Under the pieces are notes generated by a model. That model saw only the letters and a list, made by a program, of their open reading frames with translations. It searched no databases and was not told the origin of the DNA. Below, piece after piece: positions 1-7,200 of a DNA stretch of 14,387 nt. The DNA comes from SZUA-36 sp041570235. GTDB taxonomy: Bacteria; Pseudomonadota; Gammaproteobacteria; Xanthomonadales; SZUA-36. A program made the translations under genes and the position numbers. Position 1 is the first letter of the stretch; every line of letters begins with the position of its first letter. The stretch lies in NCBI GenBank assembly GCA_041570235.1, contig JBFFWN010000076.1, forward strand, positions 1-14,387, given 5' to 3'.

Positions 1-929
1 AGGCCCAGGCGCTTGAGCAACTTTTGCGTTGCCGGAACCGGACCGATACCCATGATGCGCGGCGGCACACCGGCAACAGCCGTTCCCAGGATGCGCACTT
101 TGGGTTCCAGCTCATGCTTCGTTACCGCGCTTTCAGAGGCCAGCAACAATGCAGCGGACGCATCATTGATCCCCGATGCATTGCCCGCAGTAATCGTACC
201 GCCCTCGAAAAGGGCTCTTAAAGCAGCGAGTTTTTCCAGCGATGTGGAGCGCGGGTGTTCATCCTGATCAATGACAACCGCATCACCCTTGCGTTGCGGA
301 ATCCTGACCGGGGTGATTTCCTCTGCAAGACGACCATCGGCTTGTGCACCGGCAGCTTTGCGCTGGCTCCACAGCGCAAATTGGTCCTGGTCCTCGCGCG
401 ATATGGAAAACGCCCTTGCCAGGTTTTCCGCAGTTTCCGGCATCGAGTCGGTACCAAATTGCTGTTTGAATTGCCTGTTCACGAAGCGCCAGCCCATGGT
501 GGTGTCAAACATCTGCGCAGAACGGTCATAGGCATGACTGGCCTTCGCCAAGACAAAAGGCGCCCTGGTCATGCCTTCGACGCCACCGGCGATCATCAAT
601 TCGGCTTCGCCGGCGCGAATGGTATTGGCGCAAAAACCCGCTGCACTCAAGCCGGAGGCACAGAGACGATTAATGGTGCTGGCCCCGACGGTTTCAGGCA
701 GGCCCGCGAGCAGACTGGCCATGCGGGCGACGTTGCGGTTGTCTTCTCCGGCCTGGTTGGCACAGCCGAACATGACATCATCCACAGCCGCCCAGTCAAG
801 ATCGCCGTTGCGTTCCATCAAGGCCCTTATCGAAACGGCTGCAAGGTCATCAACCCTGACCCCGGATAAGCCTCCGCCATATCGACCCACCGGGGTGCGA
901 ACACCATCGCAGATATACACATCTGTCAT
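1..929 (-). CDS. Thiolase (3-oxoadipyl-CoA / acetyl-CoA acyltransferase-like), C-terminus beyond window
   Basis: This gene reads leftwards from an ATG at 929-927 and is open to the window edge. It gives 309 residues of a family usually near 400, so the C-terminal part with the conserved His and second Cys is not visible. Seen: N-terminal VRTPVGRYGG (residues 10-19), the block GCANQAGEDNRNVARM (55-70), the nucleophile region NRLCASGLSA with Cys90, then AGGVEGMTRAPF, DSMPETAEN and TAGNASG. This block order matches the PcaF/PaaJ branch, which cleaves 3-oxoadipyl-CoA to succinyl-CoA and acetyl-CoA in aromatic catabolism. A general beta-ketothiolase of fatty-acid oxidation remains possible, since no pca, paa or fad neighbour is in view. 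The start is supported by AGGGAG at 942-937, seven bases before the ATG. The protein is cytoplasmic. The thiolase call is firm; the substrate is not. Confidence 0.9.
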   Translation of the reverse strand, partial: MTDVYICDGVRTPVGRYGGGLSGVRVDDLAAVSIRALMERNGDLDWAAVDDVMFGCANQAGEDNRNVARMASLLAGLPETVGASTINRLCASGLSAAGFCANTIRAGEAELMIAGGVEGMTRAPFVLAKASHAYDRSAQMFDTTMGWRFVNRQFKQQFGTDSMPETAENLARAFSISREDQDQFALWSQRKAAGAQADGRLAEEITPVRIPQRKGDAVVIDQDEHPRSTSLEKLAALRALFEGGTITAGNASGINDASAALLLASESAVTKHELEPKVRILGTAVAGVPPRIMGIGPVPATQKLLKRLG

Positions 930-984
930 CCAAAAACTCCCTGAAAACGGATTAGCTGAAACGACATGTTATCAGTTTTTTCCC

Positions 985-1012
985 ATTATCAAGCATCCGC
1001 AACAAGGGTCAC
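985..1012 (-). promoter_or_regulatory. Candidate sigma-70 promoter for the thiolase gene
   Basis: On the minus strand a GTGACC (1012-1007) is followed by a 16-nt spacer and GATAAT (990-985). These match the -35 and -10 consensus at four and five of six positions. Transcription would begin near 978 and leave a leader of about 50 nt carrying the ribosome binding site at 942-937. This is inferred from consensus matching only. Confidence 0.35.
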
Positions 1013-1082
1013 GCTTTGTCTTAAATTGTGAACAGGGAAACTTCCACTCCCATTCATTCGGTAATCGTGGATAATATGGTCT

Positions 1083-3101
1083 ATGACCCCAGATAATGAT
1101 CACAATACAGGCGACCTGCATACCGCTTATAAAAATGCGGTCGACCTTTTGTCGAAAAACCCCGGACTGGCATTGGAACAGGCAGGTGAAATCCTCAAGG
1201 TGTACCCAGGAGAGCAAAAGGCCGTGCGCATCATGGCTTACGCACACCGACTGCTAAAGAAACCTCAAAAAGCGTTGGATCTATTGATACCATTGCAGGG
1301 CATGCATGGCGATTCAGCTGATTTTCTGCACGAAATTGCTCAATGTTACGGTGCGGTGGGTAGAGGCAAAGACGCTCTGAATACCCTTCGCCGGGCAGTC
1401 ACCATCGACCCCGGACATGCACCATCCTGGCAGAGCTTGGGACACCAGTTGAAAGTCTCAGGTGATGAGCAAGGCAGTCGTGAAGCCTTTGAAAAGCACT
1501 TTGCGCTTTCGACACAGCATCCGGAACTGGTCGAGGCCGTTAAGTTATTACGCGAAGGAAAGCTGGGCAAGGCGGAACGCATTGTTCGGGATTTGCTCAA
1601 AAAATATCCCGTCGATGTATCCGGCATTCGCATACTTTCCGATATTGGCATCCAACTGGGTCAACTGAAAGATGCGACCCTACTGCTTGAACGCTGCCTG
1701 GAACTGGCGCCGGACTTTCACGCGGCGAGACATAGCTATGCGCTGGTACTATTGCGTCAGCAAAAAGCTGAGGCCGCATTACTTGAGGCTGAAAAACTGC
1801 TGGCGGTCGAGCCCAGCAACCCCAACTTTCTGACCCTGAAGGCCTCCATCCTGGTCAGGATTGGGGAGCATAAAAAAGCGATTCGTATCTACGAAAAAGT
1901 CCTTAAATTTTACCCCAACCAGGCCAGGGCCCAAATGAGTTACGGGCACACCCTGAAAACGGTCGGCAGGCTGGAAGAGGCCATTGAAGCCTATCGCAAG
2001 TGCATTCGTCTGAGCCCGGAGGTGGGCGAAGCCTACTGGAGCCTGGCCAATTTAAAGACATTTCAATTCAGTGATTCGGATATTGAAGATATGCGCAAAC
2101 AGGTCACTGCCGAAGGTGGTGACGCTGATGATCAGTCGCACCTGGCCTTTGCCCTGGGAAAGGCATTGGAGGACAGCCTTCAGTATGATGAGTCCTTTAA
2201 ATTCTACCGCCGCGGCAACAGCATTCGCCGACTTGAGCACCGGCATAATCAAAAGATCAATGTTTTGGAAGCCGTGCGGCAGGTCCGCACCCTGGACGGG
2301 GCTTTTTTCAAGCAACGCGAAGGCTGGGGTTGCCGGGCGCGGGATCCGATATTTATCGTGGGATTGCCACGTGCAGGCTCAACGCTGCTGGAACAGATAC
2401 TGGCAAGCCACTCGCAGGTTGAAGGAACATCGGAACTGCAGGACATCATCGCAATTTCCCGCAAACTCGGTAATAAGTCCCGCGAAAACCCATCGGGAAA
2501 ATACCCTGAAATACTGGCTGAAATGGATAGGGATCAGTTGCGTGAACTGGGAGAGAGTTATCTTGAAACCACCCGCATTCAGCGCAGTAAGGATTTGCCG
2601 TTTTTCATCGACAAAATGCCCAATAATTTCCGTCACATCGGCCTGATCCACCTGATACTTCCCAACTCAAAGATCATAGACGCCAGACGCCACCCGCTGG
2701 GTGGTTGTTTTTCCGGTTACAAGCAATTATTTGCCCACGGCCAGACCTTCACCTATTCACTGGAAGACATCGGCAAGTACTACCGCGATTATGTCAGGCT
2801 GATGGATCATTGGGACGCCGTGTTACCCGGACGGGTTCACCGTGTTCAGTACGAGGAAATGGTGGCTAATACCGATGCCCAGATTCGTGCATTACTGGAT
2901 TTTTGCGAACTCGAGTTTGAAGATCAGTGCCTCAGGTTTTATGAAACCGAACGCGCGGTCCGCACACCCAGTTCGGAACAGGTCCGCAAGCCCATCTACA
3001 AGGAATCCATGGAGCAATGGCGGCACTATGAGGCCTACCTGGATCCTCTCAAAGAAGCCCTTGGGCCGGAAGTGCGGCAGCGCTATAACATAAACAGCTG
3101 A
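1083..3101 (+). CDS. TPR-repeat sulfotransferase
   Basis: The 672-residue protein has two parts. Residues about 10-330 are helical repeats with the TPR pattern, clearest around 85-115, 180-212, 245-280 and 283-314 (for example SYGHTLKTVGRLEEAIEAY). From about 420 to the end it is a sulfotransferase of the Sulfotransfer_3 type. IFIVGLPRAGSTLLEQIL (423-440) is the 5'-phosphosulfate loop, EGTSEL follows at 447-452, DKMPNNF at 510-516, and DARRHPLGGCFSGY (533-546), with R536 and S544, fits the 3'-phosphate binding motif. It should transfer sulfate from PAPS to a hydroxyl or tyrosine acceptor; the TPR half probably recruits the acceptor or a partner. No signal peptide is seen, so it is cytoplasmic. 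No strong Shine-Dalgarno precedes the ATG, but a stop at 1062-1064 rules out an upstream in-frame start. The gene stands alone, divergent from the thiolase. The acceptor is unknown. Confidence 0.9.
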   Translation: MTPDNDHNTGDLHTAYKNAVDLLSKNPGLALEQAGEILKVYPGEQKAVRIMAYAHRLLKKPQKALDLLIPLQGMHGDSADFLHEIAQCYGAVGRGKDALNTLRRAVTIDPGHAPSWQSLGHQLKVSGDEQGSREAFEKHFALSTQHPELVEAVKLLREGKLGKAERIVRDLLKKYPVDVSGIRILSDIGIQLGQLKDATLLLERCLELAPDFHAARHSYALVLLRQQKAEAALLEAEKLLAVEPSNPNFLTLKASILVRIGEHKKAIRIYEKVLKFYPNQARAQMSYGHTLKTVGRLEEAIEAYRKCIRLSPEVGEAYWSLANLKTFQFSDSDIEDMRKQVTAEGGDADDQSHLAFALGKALEDSLQYDESFKFYRRGNSIRRLEHRHNQKINVLEAVRQVRTLDGAFFKQREGWGCRARDPIFIVGLPRAGSTLLEQILASHSQVEGTSELQDIIAISRKLGNKSRENPSGKYPEILAEMDRDQLRELGESYLETTRIQRSKDLPFFIDKMPNNFRHIGLIHLILPNSKIIDARRHPLGGCFSGYKQLFAHGQTFTYSLEDIGKYYRDYVRLMDHWDAVLPGRVHRVQYEEMVANTDAQIRALLDFCELEFEDQCLRFYETERAVRTPSSEQVRKPIYKESMEQWRHYEAYLDPLKEALGPEVRQRYNINS

Positions 3102-3154
3102 CGGTTGAAGGCCGGGTTACCGGCATCAATTATACAAAGCCTGTGGTTTGGGAT

Positions 3155-3186
3155 GTATTGCGACCGGCCAGGGCCGGCCGCAATAC
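3155..3186. terminator. Hairpin between convergent genes, candidate bidirectional terminator
   Basis: An inverted repeat pairs GTATTGCGACCGGC (3155-3168) with GCCGGCCGCAATAC (3173-3186). It forms a 14-bp, GC-rich stem with a single A-C mismatch and a 4-nt CAGG loop. It sits in the 100-bp gap between the stop codons of the sulfotransferase (plus) and the TonB receptor (minus). It is symmetric, so it could end transcription from both sides. No T-run follows on either strand, so it is not a textbook intrinsic terminator. Confidence 0.6.
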
Positions 3187-3201
3187 CTAAAGACTATCTG
3201 A

Positions 3202-5637
3202 TTAGAACCGTTGGCTGAAACGGATACCAAACCACCGCGGACGGTTGGTCACGGTTGTCCATTTATGGCCAGGTGGGCGCTGAAGGTTGGAGATACCGCC
3301 ATAGCCGGGATCTTCAATATCAATTTCGGCGCGCTCATCAAACAGGTTATTTACGAAGAGGCTGAGCGACCAGTTATCCTTGTCGATACCGGTCGACAGG
3401 TTAACCAGCGTGTAGGCATCCATCTTCTGCCTGGCGGGTACATTCAGTGTATCCAGATCATTCCAGCGTGCCCCTGTGTAGGAAACCGCAGCCTGGAAGA
3501 AAGCCGGTATGGAAGCCACGTCAAATTGACTGCGCCAGATACTACTCAGTTGCAGCTTTGGCACGTAAGGCATCGGCGTTCCCTTTGGCGCGTTGGGTGG
3601 TGCACCCTCGTCCTCAAGGTCTTGTGTACGCCAGAAGTCGGTCTGCAAGGTGGCATCGTTGTATGTGCCCGAGAATGACAAGGTATTGTTTTCATTCATC
3701 GCCCATGCCAGATCCCACTCCACACCCTTGGTCCGTGAGTTACCAACGTTTTGAACGATGGTCAGGTTGGAAACGGCGAAGTCGAGGAAACCGAACTGGA
3801 ACTCATCCCAATCCAGTAAATAAATTGCCCCGTTAAATCGAACCGTGCCATCTGCGAGTGTCGTTTTCCAGCCAAACTCGTAGTTGGTGACAAAATCAGG
3901 GCCGTATTTTGGAATACCCTCGACACGCGCACGGTTGACACCACCTGCACGGAAACCTTCAGACCAGGTGACATAGACCATTTTGTCATTATCTATGCGG
4001 TATTCAAGGTTACCCTTGAAGGCCCAATCATTGCCTTTGGCCACGTCATCCAGAATACGTGTATTAAAGCAGGGATATTGAATCTCACCACCTTCATCGG
4101 CGGGAATTTCGACAAAATCGCCATCGATATACTGGCCGGTGCAATGACGCAGAAAGCCATTAAATCCGTATAGCGAATTATCATATTCAAAGTATCGTGC
4201 GCCCAAGGTACCGGTAAACTTCTCAGTGAAATCGAAGCTGATTTCACCAAAAGCCGCCCTGTCCTCATCCTCACGCACCTGCTTGGTCTGCCAAACCACA
4301 TGTCCACCTTCGACCACCGAATTGGCAACAGCCGAATCCGGCACGGTGTATTGCAGATCGAAGCTGTGCTTTTGCTTCTGGAAAAACAGGCCGCCTATCC
4401 AGCGGAAACGCTGATCAGCAGAAGACTGGAAGCGAACTTCATGGCTCTGACGGGTGAAATCATTCTTGGCATCTACATATTGGGTGCCAATCGCGCAATC
4501 ACCGGCGTCGTTGTAATACACACAATACCCGGGGGCATCATAGTATTCGGGGTTGGTCAGGTAATAGGCCCAGTATTCGGTGTAATCGCTGTAGTCGTAT
4601 TCGTAATTCTGTTGCCGGTCAAGGTATGCGCCGGCATAGACAACGTCAATATCTCCGACCTGGCCATTCAGGGTTACCGAGGCCTGGTACCAATCATCTT
4701 CACCTGAGGCCGGCCACAATCTGCCGGTTTCGAGATCACCGAAAAATTCCGGGTTATGTTCAAAATAACCCTCGTGATCGGATTTCTGCGCCATGATGCC
4801 CGGCGTGACCGACCAATTGTCATTCAGATCAATCTTCAATAGCGCACGCGCACCTGTGGTGCTGACCTCGTTGGCGTTTTTCCGGGCAAAATCGGAATTA
4901 TCAACCGTGTGAGACTGCGGTCCCGGGAAGTACATGGTGGTCGGAACCTGGTCGATATAACCGCCGTCTTCCTTGTGCCAGGCCACCAACCTGATGGCGG
5001 CGCTATCCCCGATGGGGAAATTCCAGAAACCATTCAGGTTGTAACCGGGGTCACCGCTTTTTGTGGTATTGAGCTCCAGGTCATAGCCCCCTAAAGATAC
5101 CCCGAGCTCAGGCTTATTGGTGATGATTCGTATGGTGCCTGACTGGCTGCCCTGGCCGTAAAGCGTTCCCTGTGGGCCCGCAAGTGTCTCTACCCTCGCG
5201 ATATCGTACATGTGGATATCAAGCACCTGGTTAATGGTGGTTACGGGCTGCTCATCGAGGTAATAACCAACACTGGGCATGGAAGCAGAGTGATTACCGT
5301 CACCGCCACTGGCAATACCACGCATATAAACCTGCCCAAATCCGGGTCCACCGGGCCCGCCTTGAGCGGTATAGGACACCGTTGGGAGGAAATTAATAAA
5401 GTCATCAAAGGAGCGGACATTCAGGTCTTCCAACTGCTTGTTGCCGAGAACCTGTATGGAAACCGCAACATCCTGCAGGTTTTGATCGCGCTTCTGCGCA
5501 GAGACAATCACCTCCTCAAGCACATTTTCGCTCTGTTCCTGTGCCTGGGCAGGCACTACAACTGTGGCCACGACGGCAGTCCCCAACAGGGCCATCGAAA
5601 TGGACTGGGTTAACCGATTTCTGTTGTGTTTTCTCAT
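3202..5637 (-). CDS. TonB-dependent outer-membrane receptor
   Basis: This 811-residue protein has a typical signal peptide, with basic residues to about 9, a hydrophobic stretch at 13-30, and probable cleavage after AQA near 32. A TonB-box-like EEVIVSA (41-47) follows, then a plug domain (about 52-177) containing RVETLAGPQGTLYGQGS and GTIRIITNKP. The rest is a beta-barrel ending in ...WFGIRFSQRF, with the C-terminal Phe used for outer-membrane insertion. It should import a large or scarce ligand using TonB-ExbBD energy. The ligand cannot be read from the sequence; no degradative enzyme cluster or FecI/FecR regulator adjoins it. A putative outer loop at 345-381 is extremely Tyr-rich and acidic, with Cys372 and Cys381. 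The plug has Ala where many relatives have Arg (LRGPQGTLYG). The start is supported by GAGGAG at 5649-5644, six bases upstream. It is monocistronic and divergent from the SIS gene. Confidence 0.95.
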   Translation of the reverse strand: MRKHNRNRLTQSISMALLGTAVVATVVVPAQAQEQSENVLEEVIVSAQKRDQNLQDVAVSIQVLGNKQLEDLNVRSFDDFINFLPTVSYTAQGGPGGPGFGQVYMRGIASGGDGNHSASMPSVGYYLDEQPVTTINQVLDIHMYDIARVETLAGPQGTLYGQGSQSGTIRIITNKPELGVSLGGYDLELNTTKSGDPGYNLNGFWNFPIGDSAAIRLVAWHKEDGGYIDQVPTTMYFPGPQSHTVDNSDFARKNANEVSTTGARALLKIDLNDNWSVTPGIMAQKSDHEGYFEHNPEFFGDLETGRLWPASGEDDWYQASVTLNGQVGDIDVVYAGAYLDRQQNYEYDYSDYTEYWAYYLTNPEYYDAPGYCVYYNDAGDCAIGTQYVDAKNDFTRQSHEVRFQSSADQRFRWIGGLFFQKQKHSFDLQYTVPDSAVANSVVEGGHVVWQTKQVREDEDRAAFGEISFDFTEKFTGTLGARYFEYDNSLYGFNGFLRHCTGQYIDGDFVEIPADEGGEIQYPCFNTRILDDVAKGNDWAFKGNLEYRIDNDKMVYVTWSEGFRAGGVNRARVEGIPKYGPDFVTNYEFGWKTTLADGTVRFNGAIYLLDWDEFQFGFLDFAVSNLTIVQNVGNSRTKGVEWDLAWAMNENNTLSFSGTYNDATLQTDFWRTQDLEDEGAPPNAPKGTPMPYVPKLQLSSIWRSQFDVASIPAFFQAAVSYTGARWNDLDTLNVPARQKMDAYTLVNLSTGIDKDNWSLSLFVNNLFDERAEIDIEDPGYGGISNLQRPPGHKWTTVTNRPRWFGIRFSQRF

Positions 5638-5712
5638 CTCGATCTCCTCGAAAAGGTGCCTGGTTTTGTAGTTCTTTATTTTTGGACGATCTTTTTCTTA
5701 TGGTTTCATACG

Positions 5713-5748
5713 TTTACTCTCGCTAATACTAACAGCATCTGGAGTAAA
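5713..5748. repeat. Inverted repeat upstream of the TonB receptor, possible operator
   Basis: TTTACTC (5713-5719) is perfectly repeated in inverse as GAGTAAA (5742-5748). Inside it lies a second, imperfect dyad GCTAATACTAACAGC (5722-5736), with almost the same centre (5729 against 5730.5). The element lies 76-111 bp upstream of the receptor start codon, where a promoter and regulator site would be expected. No clean -35/-10 pair was found nearby. An operator role is an inference. Confidence 0.3.
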
Positions 5749-5793
5749 GTTCCCAGTCAATAAGCGAACAATCCAACAAAGCGGGTATACCGA

Positions 5794-5982
5794 TTGAGAC
5801 ATCACACACATGCGAATGAAATCTCTGAACCATTCACTCAGCCAAATCGACGCTCAACCTGGTTACTTTTGCAGGTTCAGGACTTAACCGTTTGTGATGA
5901 GCTTTCCAATATCAAGCATCTGCAGCATGGGTTAGACTATGCCGTTAATCACGAGGGGTATATGAGTTGGAGACAAAAATAA
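5794..5982 (+). CDS. Doubtful 62-residue ORF overlapping the SIS gene start
   Basis: This open frame starts at a TTG and ends with TAA at 5980-5982. The last A is also the first base of the preferred ATG of the SIS gene (TAATG), an arrangement typical of translational coupling. The predicted peptide is His-rich at its start (MRHHTHANE), has no signal peptide or transmembrane segment, and matches no family I recognise. Against it: no ATG start at the N-terminus, no clear ribosome binding site before the TTG, and short length. It could equally be an open stretch in the leader of the SIS mRNA. It is listed because the remaining 5638-5981 gap otherwise holds only the dyad upstream of the receptor. 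Confidence 0.2.
   Translation: MRHHTHANEISEPFTQPNRRSTWLLLQVQDLTVCDELSNIKHLQHGLDYAVNHEGYMSWRQK
5969..5972 (+). promoter_or_regulatory. Ribosome binding site deciding the SIS gene start
   Basis: GGAG lies nine bases before the ATG at 5982 and favours that start. An in-frame TTG at 5967 would add five residues and has its own purine-rich GAGGGG (5953-5958) eight bases upstream, so it cannot be excluded. Sequence resembling the family begins only after either start. Confidence 0.5.
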
Positions 5983-6593
5983 TGACCGAAAGAATCAAGG
6001 CTGTGCTTCGCCATGAAATGGAGGCGATAGCGCAAATACCCGTGACCGGTAATTTTGAGAAAGCCATTGATCTGATCCACGGGCAGGTTCATCAGAAAAA
6101 CGGCAAGCTGGTTGTCAGCGGCATGGGCAAGGCCGGAGAAATTGGTCAGAACATTTCAACGACGTTCAGCTCCACCGGCACCCCCGCGGTATTTTTGCAC
6201 CCTTCAGATGCGCAGCACGGTGATCTTGGCGTCATACAACCCAATGATGTGTTGCTGCTGATTTCCAACTCCGGCAAAACCCGTGAAATTCTTGAACTGG
6301 TGCATTTGGCCGAGAACCTGTATGCCGGATTGCCACTGATCATCATCACTGCCAAGGCCGACTCCGAACTGGCTCAATCCGCCGATGTGTGCCTTCTCAC
6401 GGGGGACCCGAAAGAAGTGTGCCCGCTGGGCCTATCACCCACCACCTCAACGACGGTGATGACGGTTATGGGCGATGTTCTGATCGTACTGATGATGGAG
6501 AAAATCGGTTTTACCAACAAGGAATACGCCAAGCGGCATCATGGCGGTTACCTGGGTGACAAATCACGCAGGCAGGCAGTATCAGACAGCTGA
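5982..6593 (+). CDS. Single-domain SIS sugar-phosphate isomerase, arabinose-5-phosphate isomerase-like
   Basis: The 203-residue protein is one SIS domain resembling the N-terminal half of KdsD/KpsF/GutQ, which interconvert ribulose 5-phosphate and arabinose 5-phosphate for Kdo synthesis. Seen motifs: SGMGKAGEIG (46-55), FSSTGTPAVFLHPSDAQHGDLG (62-83, quoted in parts), SNSGKTREI (95-103), PKEVCPLGLSPTTSTT (143-158) and KRHHGGYLG (184-192). The four residues known to matter in E. coli KdsD (K59, E111, E152, H193) are all kept, here K50, E102, E145 and H186. Full-length KdsD is about 328 residues and ends in two CBS domains; here the protein stops right after the SIS fold with no frameshift seen downstream. 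SIS-only enzymes of this type are known. No kdsB, kdsC, lpt or capsule genes adjoin it, so the sugar is uncertain. It is a lone, cytoplasmic, probably monocistronic gene. Confidence 0.85.
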   Translation: MTERIKAVLRHEMEAIAQIPVTGNFEKAIDLIHGQVHQKNGKLVVSGMGKAGEIGQNISTTFSSTGTPAVFLHPSDAQHGDLGVIQPNDVLLLISNSGKTREILELVHLAENLYAGLPLIIITAKADSELAQSADVCLLTGDPKEVCPLGLSPTTSTTVMTVMGDVLIVLMMEKIGFTNKEYAKRHHGGYLGDKSRRQAVSDS

Positions 6594-6687
6594 CAGGCGC
6601 CACTTTTGCATACCAACCCTGGAGATATCGATCAGGGCGATACCGGGTACCAGTGCGGGTGAACCTATCGAGTGAGCATATAAACCA

Positions 6688-7200
6688 TCAATTAAGCTTC
6701 GATGCACTCGTTAATTCAATCGTAATTTCCCTGCTTCCATCACTGAAATACGCACTATTCAGTTGCCCATCCCGCTCCACATTGACGAGGTTCTTCTGCT
6801 CCGGCCAGAGATCACGCAAGGCATCATGTGTGATCCGCAGGGCGGTGACCGTATCGGGAATCGGAGCTTCCTCGTAGACCCAGATGAAGCGGCCCTCTAT
6901 TTCATGTCCAACCGGCGCCAGGCCAATCGGATTCCCATCCTGGTCTGCTATCGCAAAATGCGCGTAAACATAATCCGCAAACGACTTGCGTGTCGACTCT
7001 GAGTTCAGAATATCGGCGTCGGCATCCAGCAACTGTTTTACCGCATGCTCGGCATCGTGCAGCAGGAAGCGATGCATCACCTCGATATTGGCGGTCCTGG
7101 GATTAAACAGAACGCGGGTGATTGCCTCTTTTTGCTGATGAGCACTCAAGGTGAGCGCCCACAGCAATGCCATCAATGTAAGCCAGCGCAGGTAAGTCAC
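6688..7200 (-). CDS. DUF6702-like secreted protein
   Basis: This is a 170-residue protein with an N-terminal signal peptide (hydrophobic LTLMALLWALTLSA, about 7-20), so it is probably periplasmic or surface-linked. The mature part alternates beta-like segments (ITRVLFNPRTANIEVMHRF) with a conserved-looking tail (WPEQKNLVNVERDGQLNSAYF), which I recognise as the DUF6702 pattern; the function of that family is unknown to me. It starts with GTG, and the overlap GTGA (7200-7197) places its start inside the stop codon of the M1 peptidase. Both should therefore come from one mRNA, with coupled translation. Several His residues (21, 43, 48, 52) lie in the N-terminal third, but no metal site can be claimed. 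A role alongside the peptidase is inferred from position only. Confidence 0.7.
   Translation of the reverse strand: MTYLRWLTLMALLWALTLSAHQQKEAITRVLFNPRTANIEVMHRFLLHDAEHAVKQLLDADADILNSESTRKSFADYVYAHFAIADQDGNPIGLAPVGHEIEGRFIWVYEEAPIPDTVTALRITHDALRDLWPEQKNLVNVERDGQLNSAYFSDGSREITIELTSASKLN

Noticed and set aside
594..660. Suspected frameshift in the thiolase after the active-site Cys
   Set aside because: Recounting the run of five A at 642-646 restores a continuous frame (AAGFCANTIRAGEAEL).
255..869. 204-codon plus-strand open frame over the thiolase gene
   Set aside because: It is the complement of a well-conserved thiolase reading frame with intact motifs, so it is an antisense shadow.
1049..1082. 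TAATAT near 1072 as a -10 box for the sulfotransferase gene
   Set aside because: No -35-like sequence lies at a suitable distance, and a start point there would leave almost no leader.
5733..5760. TTGACT (5760-5755, minus) as the -35 of the TonB receptor promoter
   Set aside because: No acceptable -10 box occurs 16-18 bases downstream; the nearest TAGTAT is 23 bases away.
6617..6637. CCCTG/CAGGG pair between the SIS and DUF6702-like genes as a terminator
   Set aside because: Only five base pairs with an 11-nt loop and no T-run on either side; the 94-bp gap shows nothing stronger.
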